Positions 36,103-45,165 of a stretch of DNA of 46,263 bases are shown here, piece after piece. Within the stretch, counting starts at the first letter, position 1; every line of letters starts with the position of its first letter. A program made the position numbers and the translations under genes. This DNA is from Candidatus Accumulibacter necessarius (GTDB taxonomy: Bacteria; Pseudomonadota; Gammaproteobacteria; Burkholderiales; Rhodocyclaceae), in the NCBI GenBank assembly GCA_017302435.1, contig JAFLDL010000039.1:1-46263 (forward strand). The letters are read 5' to 3'. The notes under the pieces are model-generated. The model did not search any database. It worked only from the letters and a program-made list of their open reading frames with translations, and was not told where the DNA came from.

Positions 36103-38430
36103 CTACAGCTTGAAGCTTACCCCGGTATAGACCGAGCGGCCCATGCCGGGAACCGCGATACCCCAGGGAATCGTGTTCAGCATCATCGTCGTTCCCTGAC
36201 CCGTATAGGCACCTCCGAGCGGCAGGTAGTAAAGCCTGTCGAACACGTTGTCGACGCCGACGTCGAGGCGAGCCTGCTTCCACGAATAGCTGGCGCGCAG
36301 GTTGAGCAGTCCGTAGCCTGCCGTGCCGATCTCGTTGCGCACGTCGGACAGGTGATCCTTCGATGTCGCGCCGACGAACTCGACCGCGTTGTCCCACCCA
36401 CCGTAACGATGGCTGAGCGTCAGCCGGGCGTTGAACGGCATGATGTTGTACAGGCCGTCGCCGGTGTCGCGGTTCTTGCCGTAGGTATACGACAGGACTC
36501 CGTTCAGCCCGAAGTTGCCGATGTCGCTGCGCGCCAGCGGCAACTCGCCGGAGACGTCGATGCCGTAGAGTTCGGCCGACTGGTTGGCGTACTGCAGGAT
36601 GACGAACTGGTTGGTCGTCGTTGCATTCGGCGGCGGACAGGTCGTCGTGTTGTTGCAGCGGATCGCGTCGATGTAGTCCTTGACCCGCGTGTAGTAGGGA
36701 GTTGCCCGGAGTTGCCAGCTGCGGTCGGTCGCATGCCAGTCCACCGACGCCGAGAGCGTGTACGCAACCTCTGGATCGAGGTCGATGTCGCCGTAGTAGC
36801 CGTTGCCATCACCGGCGAAGTTGTTCATCGCCGCCGCCATCGACCACGTTGACCAGGTGTAGCGTTCGTACAGGTTCGGCGAGCGCGTCTTGCGTGCCAC
36901 CGCGACTTCGAGGTCGGTCTGGGTGTCGAGTGCGTAGCGGGCTAGGGCGGTCAGATCCCAGTTGTTGTCGCTCCGCTTGCGATCCTGCGCGTTGAAGGCT
37001 GCGGCATCGGCCTGCTGGTTGTTGTACATGCGCATCGGCGGCATGCCCGTGAAGTTGATGTTCGGGTTATACCCCTGCACCGGACCGGCATCGGTCGTGA
37101 CGCGCTCGTAGCGGACGCCGAGCAGCGTCGTCCACTGCGCGTCGAGCCGCGACTCCCACTCACCAAACACGCCAAGGCGGTCGCGCGTGCCATCGTTGAT
37201 ATTGTCGAAGCTCAGCGGCCACATGCCGCCACCCGATGGCGGCCAATAGTCGTCGAGCCGGTAGTGCTGGTACAAACCGCCGGCGCGCAGCAGGTCGTTG
37301 ACACCGAGATTGACGTCGGCGCGGACGGTGACGCCGCTGGTGTTGCTGTTGGTCTTCATCGGCATGCCGGCGGCACAGGTCGCGCTGATCGGCGAGCAGG
37401 GCATGCCGTTCACGGCGTTGTGGCCACCGGAAGCCATGCCGTAGTAGAAGCGCTTGTCGGGGCCGAAGTCCATCAGGTGGTCCACCGTCTCGTAGTACGC
37501 GCGTGCCTCGAACTGGCCCCAGTCGTACTGCCCCAGATAGCGCAGGTTGAAGCGGTTTGCGGTATTGCCCAGCATGTCCATCCGCTGGTTCGGGAACAGT
37601 TGCTCGGGCATGTCCTGATACGCGTACTTGAACTCCAGGAGATGATCGCGCTGCTGATAGGCGAGTCCGAACTGGTAGTTGTGCGTCTCGTAGGCCGTCG
37701 ATCCGACCTCGTCGCGAGCCAGCGTGTGTCCCGGGTTGCCGGTTGCGGTGAAGTTCTTGAAGTCGCCGCCGGCCGTGTAGTTGTCCGCCTTCGCTGTGGC
37801 GGCACTGAAGTTGGCACTGAGGTTCTCGTTGGCGAGTACCGCCGACAGGTTGCCACCCCAGGCGTTGCCGTTGCTGCGGTAAAACGCCCCGACCTGGCCG
37901 CTCGCCAGCAGATCCTGGCCCGGCGCAGCGAAGCGCGGCGCCAGCGATTCGGCGATGATCGTGCCGCCGATGCTGTCGCCGCCAAGGCTGACCGGCGTGA
38001 CGCCGGGATAGACGCGCAGCTTGCTGACACCGTTGGGGTCGAGATACGAGAGTGGTGGGTTCATGTGGTTCGGACACGACGCGATCAGGTCCATTCCATC
38101 GACGGTGATGCGGTTGCGGTCGTCGGCCAGGCCGCGGATAACCGGCAGGCTGGAGACCCCGCCGGCGCCCTGCAACTGGACACCCGGGACGTCGCGCAGC
38201 AGGCTCGCGGTGTCGCTGGTCGCCGGGCGCAGGGCCCGCAGTGTTTCTTCCTCCACCTGGCTCGCCGCCGGAACGGGCTGCAGGCGGGTGTCCTCGATGA
38301 CCACCGGTTCGAGCTGTGTGGGTTGCTCGCTGCCGGCTGCCGCCACCCCGTCGGCGGCGGCAGCCGGCACCATGCTGCTTGCCCCGAGCACGGCGATCGC
38401 CGCGGCCATTTGATTGATCCGGAATTTCAT
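36103..38430 (-). CDS. TonB-dependent outer-membrane receptor, OprC/NosA copper-receptor-like
   Basis: Receptor of 775 residues. The signal peptide runs to about residue 26 (cleavage after VPAAA), followed by a plug with SLLRDVPGVQLQGAGGVSSL and VIRGLADDRNRITVDGMD, and a 22-strand barrel ending in the typical YTGVSFKL. Two motifs that bind copper in OprC are present: CxxxM as CPNHM (119-123) and HxM as HLM (318-320). Other candidate thioether/thiol clusters are NGMPCSPISATCAAGMPM (341-358) and MPPMRMYNN. Copper import is therefore favoured; nickel cannot be excluded given the hydrogenase neighbours. ATG 38430 has GGGAGG just before it. The gene is oriented against the hyp genes and splits hypC from hypD. 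Confidence 0.88.
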   Translation of the reverse strand: MKFRINQMAAAIAVLGASSMVPAAAADGVAAAGSEQPTQLEPVVIEDTRLQPVPAASQVEEETLRALRPATSDTASLLRDVPGVQLQGAGGVSSLPVIRGLADDRNRITVDGMDLIASCPNHMNPPLSYLDPNGVSKLRVYPGVTPVSLGGDSIGGTIIAESLAPRFAAPGQDLLASGQVGAFYRSNGNAWGGNLSAVLANENLSANFSAATAKADNYTAGGDFKNFTATGNPGHTLARDEVGSTAYETHNYQFGLAYQQRDHLLEFKYAYQDMPEQLFPNQRMDMLGNTANRFNLRYLGQYDWGQFEARAYYETVDHLMDFGPDKRFYYGMASGGHNAVNGMPCSPISATCAAGMPMKTNSNTSGVTVRADVNLGVNDLLRAGGLYQHYRLDDYWPPSGGGMWPLSFDNINDGTRDRLGVFGEWESRLDAQWTTLLGVRYERVTTDAGPVQGYNPNINFTGMPPMRMYNNQQADAAAFNAQDRKRSDNNWDLTALARYALDTQTDLEVAVARKTRSPNLYERYTWSTWSMAAAMNNFAGDGNGYYGDIDLDPEVAYTLSASVDWHATDRSWQLRATPYYTRVKDYIDAIRCNNTTTCPPPNATTTNQFVILQYANQSAELYGIDVSGELPLARSDIGNFGLNGVLSYTYGKNRDTGDGLYNIMPFNARLTLSHRYGGWDNAVEFVGATSKDHLSDVRNEIGTAGYGLLNLRASYSWKQARLDVGVDNVFDRLYYLPLGGAYTGQGTTMMLNTIPWGIAVPGMGRSVYTGVSFKL

Positions 38431-38753
38431 GTCCTCCCGCCTCACTCGTCCCTGTTGTCAGCCAGCGATTCTCGCAGAGGTGGATGGCGCGCGGAATGCG
38501 ACATGGTGTCGCGCGACAATCGGCCACGGTGAACCGTCGCGGCCGGCGGGGCACCACAGCCGCAGCGGCTGTTGCCCGCCGCCTTGCTGCAATCCCTGAT
38601 GCACTTGGGGGTGTGGTAATCGAGCATCTGGGCTATGCTTCGCTGGTGACCAGCGCGAGGAGACGACAGCCGCTTGCTTGGGGGTCGCAGATGGCGGTCC
38701 GCGCCAGCGAATCGAGCGAGGTCTGCGCCTGGGAGGCAAACCGGAGGTCCCGA
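38431..38753. promoter_or_regulatory. Divergent control region between the TonB receptor and hypD
   Basis: These 323 bases must carry the promoters of the receptor gene (minus) and of the separated hypD-hoxC gene group (plus). On the plus strand GG-N10-GC occurs at 38486-38499 (TGGCGC GCGGA ATGCG), a weak sigma-54-like arrangement; no good sigma-70 pair was seen. On the minus strand a 61-codon frame occupies 38442-38627. Confidence 0.4.
38442..38627 (-). CDS. Possible cysteine-containing leader peptide upstream of the TonB receptor
   Basis: A 61-codon frame starts at ATG 38627 (MLDYHTPKCIRDCSK...) and has cysteines at 9, 13, 22 and 24 (CIRDC and CGC). Its stop lies 12 bases before the receptor ATG, at the edge of the receptor ribosome site, which would allow translational coupling. 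Copper-sensing upstream frames with Cys motifs are known before TonB receptor genes in Bordetella (CruR). Against it: no Shine-Dalgarno is visible, and long open frames are common by chance in this GC-rich DNA. No family is recognised. Confidence 0.3.
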   Translation of the reverse strand: MLDYHTPKCIRDCSKAAGNSRCGCGAPPAATVHRGRLSRDTMSHSARHPPLRESLADNRDE

Positions 38754-39923
38754 ATGAAGTTCATCGACGAGTTTCGTGACGGCAAGCTGGCAAGGGGCCT
38801 GGCGGTGGCCATCCGGCAGTCGGCGCGGGACGATCGCGACTACCACTTCATGGAGTTCTGCGGTGGTCACACGCACGCCATCTCGCGTTACGGGGTGAGC
38901 GACCTGCTGCCGGCCAATGTGCGAATGATTCACGGCCCCGGCTGTCCGGTCTGCGTGCTGCCGATCGGGCGGATCGACATGGCGATCCGTCTCGCCCGTG
39001 ATGCCGGCGTGATCCTCTGCAGCTACGGCGATACCTTGCGCGTGCCGGCCTCCGGCGGGCTGTCGCTGCTCAAGGCGAAAGCGGGGCTGGGCAGTCGGTC
39101 GGCAAGCCATGGCGAGCACCACGGCGACATCCGGATGGTCTATTCGGCTGCGGACGCGCTGGCGGTCGCCCAGCAGAACCCCGATCGGGAAGTGGTTTTT
39201 TTTGCCATCGGTTTCGAAACCACGACGCCACCGACAGCGGTGGTCATCAAACGGGCGCAGGCGCTTGGTCTGAGGAACTTCTCGGTGCTCTGCTGCCATG
39301 TGCTGACGCCGTCGGCGATTGCCAGCATCCTCGAATCGCCGGAAGTCCGGCAGTGGGGCAGTGTGCCGCTCGATGGCTTCATCGGCCCGGCGCACGTGTC
39401 GACGATCATCGGTTCTCGGCCGTACGAGTTCTTTGCCGAAGAGTACCGCAAGCCGGTGGTGATCGCCGGCTTCGAGCCGCTCGACGTCATGCAGGCGATC
39501 TTGATGCTGCTCAGGCAGGTCAATGACGGTCGCGCACTGGTCGAGAACGAGTTTTCCCGGGCGGTGACGCGCGATGGCAACCGCAAGGCGCAGCAGCTCG
39601 TCGCGGAAGTGTTTGAACTGCGGCGCTCGTTCGCCTGGCGCGGGCTTGGCGAACTTCCCTACAGCGCGCTGCGCATCCGCAAGTCCTTCGCCGACTTCGA
39701 CGCCGAGCGTCGTTTCGCCATCGGCTACCAGGCGGTCGCCGACCACCTGGCCTGCGAGTGTGGCGCCATCCTGCGCGGCGTCAAGCGGCCGCAGGAGTGC
39801 CGGATCTTCGGCAGCGTTTGCACGCCGGAAAACCCCGTCGGCTCGTGCATGGTGTCGTCGGAGGGGGCTTGTGCGGCGCACTACTCGTTTGGCCGTTTTG
39901 CCGACGCGGCGGCGGTGCAATGA
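38754..39923 (+). CDS. hypD: Hydrogenase formation protein HypD
   Basis: HypD of 389 residues with HypC assembles the Fe(CN)2CO unit. Conserved cysteine motifs are complete: FCGGHTH, HGPGCPVCVLP and CSYGDTLRVP. The C-terminal [4Fe-4S] region has CGAIL, RPQECRIFGSVCTP and PVGSCMVSSEGACAA. ATG 38754 has GGAGG seven bases upstream. It is the intact counterpart of the remnant at 34732-34997. Its stop overlaps the hypE start (ATGA). Confidence 0.97.
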   Translation: MKFIDEFRDGKLARGLAVAIRQSARDDRDYHFMEFCGGHTHAISRYGVSDLLPANVRMIHGPGCPVCVLPIGRIDMAIRLARDAGVILCSYGDTLRVPASGGLSLLKAKAGLGSRSASHGEHHGDIRMVYSAADALAVAQQNPDREVVFFAIGFETTTPPTAVVIKRAQALGLRNFSVLCCHVLTPSAIASILESPEVRQWGSVPLDGFIGPAHVSTIIGSRPYEFFAEEYRKPVVIAGFEPLDVMQAILMLLRQVNDGRALVENEFSRAVTRDGNRKAQQLVAEVFELRRSFAWRGLGELPYSALRIRKSFADFDAERRFAIGYQAVADHLACECGAILRGVKRPQECRIFGSVCTPENPVGSCMVSSEGACAAHYSFGRFADAAAVQ

Positions 39924-40969
39924 GCGGCGCGCGAAAGGGCTACGTGCGGCCTCTCGACCTGCGGCAGGGCCGGGTCGACATGACGCATGGCGGCGGTGGG
40001 CGGGCGATGGCGCAGCTGATCGAGGAGCTGTTTGCCAGGCGGCTGGGCAACGCCTATCTTGGGCAGGGCAACGACGCGGCCGTGCTGCCGATGCCGCCGG
40101 GCCGGCTGGTGATGTCCACCGATGCCCATGTCGTCTCGCCACTGTTCTTCCCCGGGGGCGACATCGGCTGCCTGGCGGTGCACGGCACGATCAACGACGT
40201 CGCGGTGATGGGCGCCAGGCCGCTCTACCTGGCGGCCAGTTTCATTCTCGAGGAAGGTTTTCCACTCGGCGACCTGGCGCGGATCGTCGAATCGATGGCC
40301 CGCGCCGCCAGCGCTGCCGGTGTGCTGGTGGTCACCGGCGACACCAAGGTCGTCGAGCAAGGCAAGGGCGACGGGGTCTATATCACCACCACTGGCGTCG
40401 GTGTGGTGGTCGACGGTGAGGACTACGCCGGCGACCGCGCCCGCCCCGGTGACCGGATCATTGTTTCGGGCAGTATCGGCGAGCACGGCATGGCGATCAT
40501 GGCGCAGCGCGAAAGCATCGGCTTTGCCGCGGCGATCGTTTCCGACACCGCCGCGCTGCATGGCCTGGTCGCCGCGATGCGCGCCAGTGGCGCCGCCATC
40601 CGTGCGCTGCGTGATCCGACCCGCGGCGGCGTGGCCACGACGCTGAATGAAATCGCCCGCCAGTCGGGGGTCGGCATGATGCTCCAGGAGAGCGCCCTGC
40701 CGGTCCAGGCCGAGGTCGCCGCTGCCTGCGAGTTTCTCGGCCTCGATCCGCTGTATGTCGCCAACGAAGGCAAGTTGCTGGCGATCGTCGCCCCCGAGGA
40801 CTGCGCTGCGCTGCTGGCCGCGATGCAGGCGCACCCGCTCGGCCAGCGCGCGGCGGTGATCGGCAGCGTGCATCCGGACCCGCAGCACTTCGTGCAGATG
40901 ACCACCGCCTTTGGCGGTCGACGCATCGTTGACTGGCTCACCGGCGAGCAATTGCCGCGCATCTGCTGA
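39920..40969 (+). CDS. hypE: Hydrogenase maturation protein HypE
   Basis: HypE of 349 residues dehydrates the carbamoyl group received from HypF to thiocyanate on its C-terminal cysteine, giving the CN ligands. The terminal Cys is present (LPRIC). The N-terminal MTHGGGGRAMAQLIEE and the PurM-like ATP-binding segments GNDAAVLPMP, TINDVAVMGARP and RDPTRGGVATTLNEIA are all visible. It overlaps hypD by four bases and is followed 25 bases later by hoxX. Confidence 0.97.
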   Translation: MSGARKGYVRPLDLRQGRVDMTHGGGGRAMAQLIEELFARRLGNAYLGQGNDAAVLPMPPGRLVMSTDAHVVSPLFFPGGDIGCLAVHGTINDVAVMGARPLYLAASFILEEGFPLGDLARIVESMARAASAAGVLVVTGDTKVVEQGKGDGVYITTTGVGVVVDGEDYAGDRARPGDRIIVSGSIGEHGMAIMAQRESIGFAAAIVSDTAALHGLVAAMRASGAAIRALRDPTRGGVATTLNEIARQSGVGMMLQESALPVQAEVAAACEFLGLDPLYVANEGKLLAIVAPEDCAALLAAMQAHPLGQRAAVIGSVHPDPQHFVQMTTAFGGRRIVDWLTGEQLPRIC

Positions 40970-40994
40970 TGCTGACGCGACTATTTCTCTGACC

Positions 40995-42713
40995 ATGCGC
41001 ATCCTCTTCCTCTGTCACGCCTTCAACAGCCTGAGTCAGCGCCTGTACAGTGAGCTCGCTGCGCGCGGCCACCGGTTGTCGGTCGAGTACGACATCGCCG
41101 ATACGGTGGCTGAAGAGGCCGTCGCGCTGTTCCGGCCCGAACTGATCATCGCGCCCTATCTTCGCCGCGCGATCCCGGAGTCGATCTGGCGGCAACACTG
41201 CTGCCTGATCGTCCATCCCGGAATCGTCGGCGATCGCGGTCCGTCGGCGCTCGACTGGGCGATTCAGGACGGCGAGCAGACCTGGGGCGTCACCGTCCTG
41301 CAGGCGACGGGCGAGCTGGACGGTGGCCCGGTCTGGGCTGCCGAGACCTTCCCGCTGCGCCGGGCGAAGAAGTCGAGCCTCTATCGTCATGAGGTGAGCG
41401 AAGCGGCGACGCGTGTGGTCATCAGGGCCGTCGAGCGCTTTGCCGCCGGCGGATTCGTCCCGACGCCGGTCGACGACGCCGACCCGGCGGTCCGCGGCCG
41501 GGTGCGGCCGTTGATGCGGCAGGCCGATCGAGCCATCGACTGGCAGCACGATGAGACGGCACGCATCCTGGCCAGGCTCGATGCCGCCGATGGCTTTCCG
41601 GGTGTCGCCGACGAGCTGTTCGGCGAGTCCTGGACGCTGTTCGACGGCTGGCCTGAAGACACGCTGCGCGCTGGCAAGCCGGGCGACGTCATCGCCTGGC
41701 GCGAGACGGCGATCCTGCGCGCGACGGTCGATGGCGCGCTGTGGATCGGGCACCTTCGCCGTCGCGATGCAGTCGATTCGCTCAAGCTGCCGGCGACGCA
41801 GGTCCTTGCTGAGCAACTGGCGACGATTCCCGAAGCCCCGCTCGACAGCTATTTCCCGTCAGCCGGCAGAACCTGGCAGGACATCCACTACGAGGAAGCC
41901 GGCCGGGTGGGTTTCCTGCACTTCGACTTCTACAACGGCGCCATGAGCACCCGCCAGTGCCGGCGTCTGCAGGCGGCTTACCGGTGGGCGCAGCAGCGGC
42001 CGGTCAGGGTGCTGGTGCTGATGGGTGGTCGCGATTACTGGTCGAACGGTATCCACCTCGTCAGCATCGAGGCGGCCGAGTCACCGGCTGACGAGTCGTG
42101 GGCGAACATCAACGCCATCGACGATCTGGCCGAAGCGATCATCACCAGCGCAGACCAGATCACGGTTTCCGCTTTGCAGGGCAACTGCGGCGCCGGCGGT
42201 TGCTTTCTGGCGCGCGCTGCCGATCTGGTGTGGGCGCGTGCCGGCGTGCTGCTCAATCCGCATTACCGCAACATGGGCAACCTCTACGGCTCCGAGTACT
42301 GGACCTACCTGCTGCCGGCGAGGGTCGGTGTCGACGGAGCGCAGGCCATCATGCGCGACCGTTTGCCGATGAATGCCGCGGCCGGCGTTGCGGCGGGTTT
42401 TGTCGACGCCTGCCTGGCGAGCGATGCGCAGGCCTTCCGCATCGATGTCGCGCGCCGAGCTGCCGAACTGGCCGCCGCTCCCGACTTCACCGCCCGCCTG
42501 CAGGCGAAGCGTGCGCAGCGTCTTGCCGACGAGGCGGCGCAGCCGCTGGCGAGCTATCGCGCCGCGGAACTGGCCGAGATGCAGCGCAACTTCTACGGCT
42601 TCGACCCGAGCTATCACGTCGCCCGCTTTCATTTTGTTCACAAGACGCCGAACTCGTGGACGCCGCGCCATCTGGCGATTCATCGGGACCTCGGCTGGAG
42701 CGTGCCGCCATGA
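40995..42713 (+). CDS. hypX: HypX/HoxX, formyl-group-dependent CO ligand synthesis protein
   Basis: Protein of 572 residues (also named HoxX) that supplies the CO ligand for [NiFe] centres from formyl-tetrahydrofolate, allowing maturation under air. The N-terminal half is a formyltransferase-like domain (MRILFLCHAFNSLSQRL, HPGIVGDRGPSALDWAI). The C-terminal half is an enoyl-CoA-hydratase-like domain (VLMGGRDYWSNGIHL, SALQGNCGAGGCFLARAADL, NPHYRNMGNLYGSEYW). ATG 40995 gives the family N-terminus. Its TGA overlaps the hoxA ATG. Confidence 0.94.
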   Translation: MRILFLCHAFNSLSQRLYSELAARGHRLSVEYDIADTVAEEAVALFRPELIIAPYLRRAIPESIWRQHCCLIVHPGIVGDRGPSALDWAIQDGEQTWGVTVLQATGELDGGPVWAAETFPLRRAKKSSLYRHEVSEAATRVVIRAVERFAAGGFVPTPVDDADPAVRGRVRPLMRQADRAIDWQHDETARILARLDAADGFPGVADELFGESWTLFDGWPEDTLRAGKPGDVIAWRETAILRATVDGALWIGHLRRRDAVDSLKLPATQVLAEQLATIPEAPLDSYFPSAGRTWQDIHYEEAGRVGFLHFDFYNGAMSTRQCRRLQAAYRWAQQRPVRVLVLMGGRDYWSNGIHLVSIEAAESPADESWANINAIDDLAEAIITSADQITVSALQGNCGAGGCFLARAADLVWARAGVLLNPHYRNMGNLYGSEYWTYLLPARVGVDGAQAIMRDRLPMNAAAGVAAGFVDACLASDAQAFRIDVARRAAELAAAPDFTARLQAKRAQRLADEAAQPLASYRAAELAEMQRNFYGFDPSYHVARFHFVHKTPNSWTPRHLAIHRDLGWSVPP

Positions 42714-44170
42714 CCGCCAACCCGAAACGGCGACTGCCGACGGTGCTCGTCGTCGACGACGAGCTGCGCTCACAGGAAGCCCTGCGGCGGACACTCGAGG
42801 ACGACTTCGAAGTGTTCACCGCGTCGAATGCCGAGCAGGCGCTGCGGATCATGGAGACCGAGTGGGTGCAGATCATCGTCTGCGACCAGCGCATGCCCGG
42901 GATGACCGGTGTCGAGTTTCTCAAGACCGTGCGCAGTCAGTGGCCGGATACCCTGCGCATCATCCTGTCCGGCTATACCGATGCCGAGGACATCATTGCC
43001 GGGGTCAACGAGGCCGGCATTTACCAGTATCTGATGAAGCCCTGGCAGCCCGAGCAGTTGTTGCTGACCCTGCAGACGGCGGCCAGCGTCCATCGCCTGC
43101 AACAGGAGAACCAGCGCCTGTCGCTTGAATTGCGCACCGCCGAGCCGGTCCTCGCCAGGCGCGTCGAGGCGAAGAACGAGCGCGCCAGACGCGAGTTCGC
43201 CCTCGACGGGCTGATCCGCACGCCCGACAGCCCGCTCAATGCCGTCTGCGACCTGGTCGAGAAGATCGCCCCCTTTGACCTCTCGGTCCTGATCAGCGGC
43301 GAGTCGGGTACCGGCAAGGAAATGCTGGCGCGCGCCATCCACTACTGCAGCCGGCGCGCCGACAAGGCCTTCGTCATCGAGCACTGCGGTGCGCTGCCCG
43401 ACCAGTTGCTCGAAGCCGAGCTGTTCGGCTACAAGCGCGGTGCGTTCACCGGCGCCTATGAAGATCGCAGCGGCCGTTTCCAGCAGGCCGACGGCGGCAC
43501 CATCTTTCTCGACGAGATCGGCGATACCAGTTCGGTGTTCCAGGTCAAGCTGCTGCGCGTGCTGCAGGAAGGCGAGTTCCGGCCGCTCGGTGCGGCGCGC
43601 CCGCTGTCGGTCGATGTGCGGGTGGTCGCGGCGACCCATCACGATCTTGAGGCTGACGTCCGCGCCGGCACTTTCCGCGAGGACCTCTACTACCGGCTGG
43701 CGACCATGACGATGCATGTTCCGGCGCTGCGCGAGCGCGCAATGGACATCCCGCTGCTCGCCGGCCGCCTGCTGGAAGCCAGCCAGAAAGCGCTTGGCAA
43801 GGTGGTCGACGGCTTCAGCACCGAGGCGCTCGCCTGTCTCGCCGCCTATCCCTGGCCGGGCAACGTGCGCGAACTGCAGAACGAGATCCTGCGCATGCTG
43901 GCCCTCGCCGATTCGCCGCGCCTCGGTGCCGACCTGCTGGCGCCACGTATCCTGCGCACCCCGGCAGTCGATCAGCAGCCGGACAACCTGCTCGACCTGA
44001 TCGCTGTCGATGGCGGTCTCAAGGAGCGCATGGAGGCGCTCGAGGCACGGGTGCTCAAGGAAACGCTGATCCGCCATCGCTGGAACAAGTCGCGGGCGGC
44101 GAGCGAGCTTGGCCTGTCTCGCGTTGGTCTGCGCAACAAGCTGCTGCGTTACGGGCTGGAGCGCGCATGA
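42710..44170 (+). CDS. hoxA: NtrC-family hydrogenase transcriptional activator HoxA/HupR
   Basis: Sigma-54-dependent response regulator of 486 residues. The receiver domain (1-125) has acidic residues D16-D17 and phosphoacceptor D59 ([10 protein letters not shown]). The AAA+ domain has Walker A GESGTGKE, the sigma-54-contacting GAFTGA, and Walker [12 protein letters not shown]. The C-terminal Fis-type helix-turn-helix reads [19 protein letters not shown]. HoxA/HupR proteins are unusual in activating when not phosphorylated, under control of the H2 sensor kinase HoxJ. hoxJ would be expected beyond hoxC, outside the window. It overlaps both neighbours by four bases. Confidence 0.95.
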   Translation: MTANPKRRLPTVLVVDDELRSQEALRRTLEDDFEVFTASNAEQALRIMETEWVQIIVCDQRMPGMTGVEFLKTVRSQWPDTLRIILSGYTDAEDIIAGVNEAGIYQYLMKPWQPEQLLLTLQTAASVHRLQQENQRLSLELRTAEPVLARRVEAKNERARREFALDGLIRTPDSPLNAVCDLVEKIAPFDLSVLISGESGTGKEMLARAIHYCSRRADKAFVIEHCGALPDQLLEAELFGYKRGAFTGAYEDRSGRFQQADGGTIFLDEIGDTSSVFQVKLLRVLQEGEFRPLGAARPLSVDVRVVAATHHDLEADVRAGTFREDLYYRLATMTMHVPALRERAMDIPLLAGRLLEASQKALGKVVDGFSTEALACLAAYPWPGNVRELQNEILRMLALADSPRLGADLLAPRILRTPAVDQQPDNLLDLIAVDGGLKERMEALEARVLKETLIRHRWNKSRAASELGLSRVGLRNKLLRYGLERA

Positions 44171-45165
44171 AGATCCTCTGGTTGCAGGCGGCGGGTTGCG
44201 GCGGCTGCACGCAGTCACTGCTCGGCGCCGAGAACCGCAGCGGGATGCTCGCGCAGTTCGCCGACAGCGGTCTCGACTTCGTCCTCCATCCCGGCCTGTC
44301 CGAGGCCAGCGGCGACGAAGCCCTGGCGCTGCTGCGGGCAGCCGCCGCTGGCCACTTGCCCTTCGACATCCTTTGCGTCGAAGGCGCCCTGCTGCGCGGA
44401 CCGAACGGCAGCGGGCGTTTCCAGATGCTTTCCGGCAGCGGCCGGCCGGTGATCGACTGGGTGCGGGAGCTGGCCGCCCGCGCCGGCCACGTTCTCGCCA
44501 TCGGCACCTGCAGTGCCTACGGCGGGATCATTTCCGCCGGCGAAAACATTACCGAGGCCTGCGGCTTGCAGTTCGACGGTGACCAGGAAGGCGGCCTGCT
44601 CGGTAAGGACTTTCGCGCCGCTTCCGGCCTGCCGGTGATCAACGTCGCCGGTTGCCCGACGCATCCGGGCTGGATTGTCGACACGCTGCTCTCGCTGGCT
44701 CTCGGCGCGCTGGCCGAGAGCGATCTCGACGCCTGGCAGCGGCCGCGCTTCTACACCGAGCAACTGGTCCATCATGGCTGTCCGCGCAATGAGTTCTACG
44801 AATTCAAGGCGAGCGCACAGAAACTCTCCGACCTCGGTTGTTTGATGGAAAACATGGGCTGCAAGGGGACGCAGGCCAATGCCGACTGCAATCTGCGCTT
44901 GTGGCATGGCGTCGGCTCGTGCGTGCGCGGCGGCTTTGCCTGCATTTCCTGTACCGAGCCAGGCTTCGAGGAGCCTGGGCATCCGTTCATGGAAACCGCC
45001 AAGATTGCCGGTATCCCGACCGGTCTGCCGGTCGACATGCCGAAAGCGTGGTTCGTGGCGCTCGCCGCGCTGTCGAAATCGGCGACGCCAAAACGGGTGC
45101 GCGAGAACTCGCGCTCGGATCATCCGCTGATCGCGCCAGGTATCCGCAAGGGCGGTCAGAAATGA
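44167..45165 (+). CDS. hoxB: Regulatory [NiFe]-hydrogenase (H2 sensor) small subunit HoxB/HupU
   Basis: Iron-sulfur subunit of 332 residues that passes electrons from the H2 site within the cytosolic sensor. It has no Tat signal peptide and begins directly at the proximal-cluster motif CGGCTQS (C11, C14); further ligands are in GTCSAYGG and AGCPTHPGW. The medial and distal cluster region has HHGCPRNEFYEF, CLMENMGCKG, NADCNLR and ACISCTEPGF. The missing signal peptide and its place after hoxA identify it as the sensor, not the energy-conserving enzyme. Confidence 0.94.
   Translation: MKILWLQAAGCGGCTQSLLGAENRSGMLAQFADSGLDFVLHPGLSEASGDEALALLRAAAAGHLPFDILCVEGALLRGPNGSGRFQMLSGSGRPVIDWVRELAARAGHVLAIGTCSAYGGIISAGENITEACGLQFDGDQEGGLLGKDFRAASGLPVINVAGCPTHPGWIVDTLLSLALGALAESDLDAWQRPRFYTEQLVHHGCPRNEFYEFKASAQKLSDLGCLMENMGCKGTQANADCNLRLWHGVGSCVRGGFACISCTEPGFEEPGHPFMETAKIAGIPTGLPVDMPKAWFVALAALSKSATPKRVRENSRSDHPLIAPGIRKGGQK

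Noticed and set aside
36103-38430. Nickel receptor for the hydrogenase
   Set aside because: Location alone suggests nickel, but the CxxxM and HxM motifs fit the copper receptors better; nickel is left as an alternative.
38431-38753. Cobalamin riboswitch before the TonB receptor gene
   Set aside because: I did not recognise the B12-box or the conserved core in the leader; a covariance-model search would settle it.
38442-40142. Minus-strand frame of 566 codons opposite hypD
   Set aside because: The part over hypD is an antisense shadow. Only the last 61 codons, outside hypD, were kept as a possible leader peptide.
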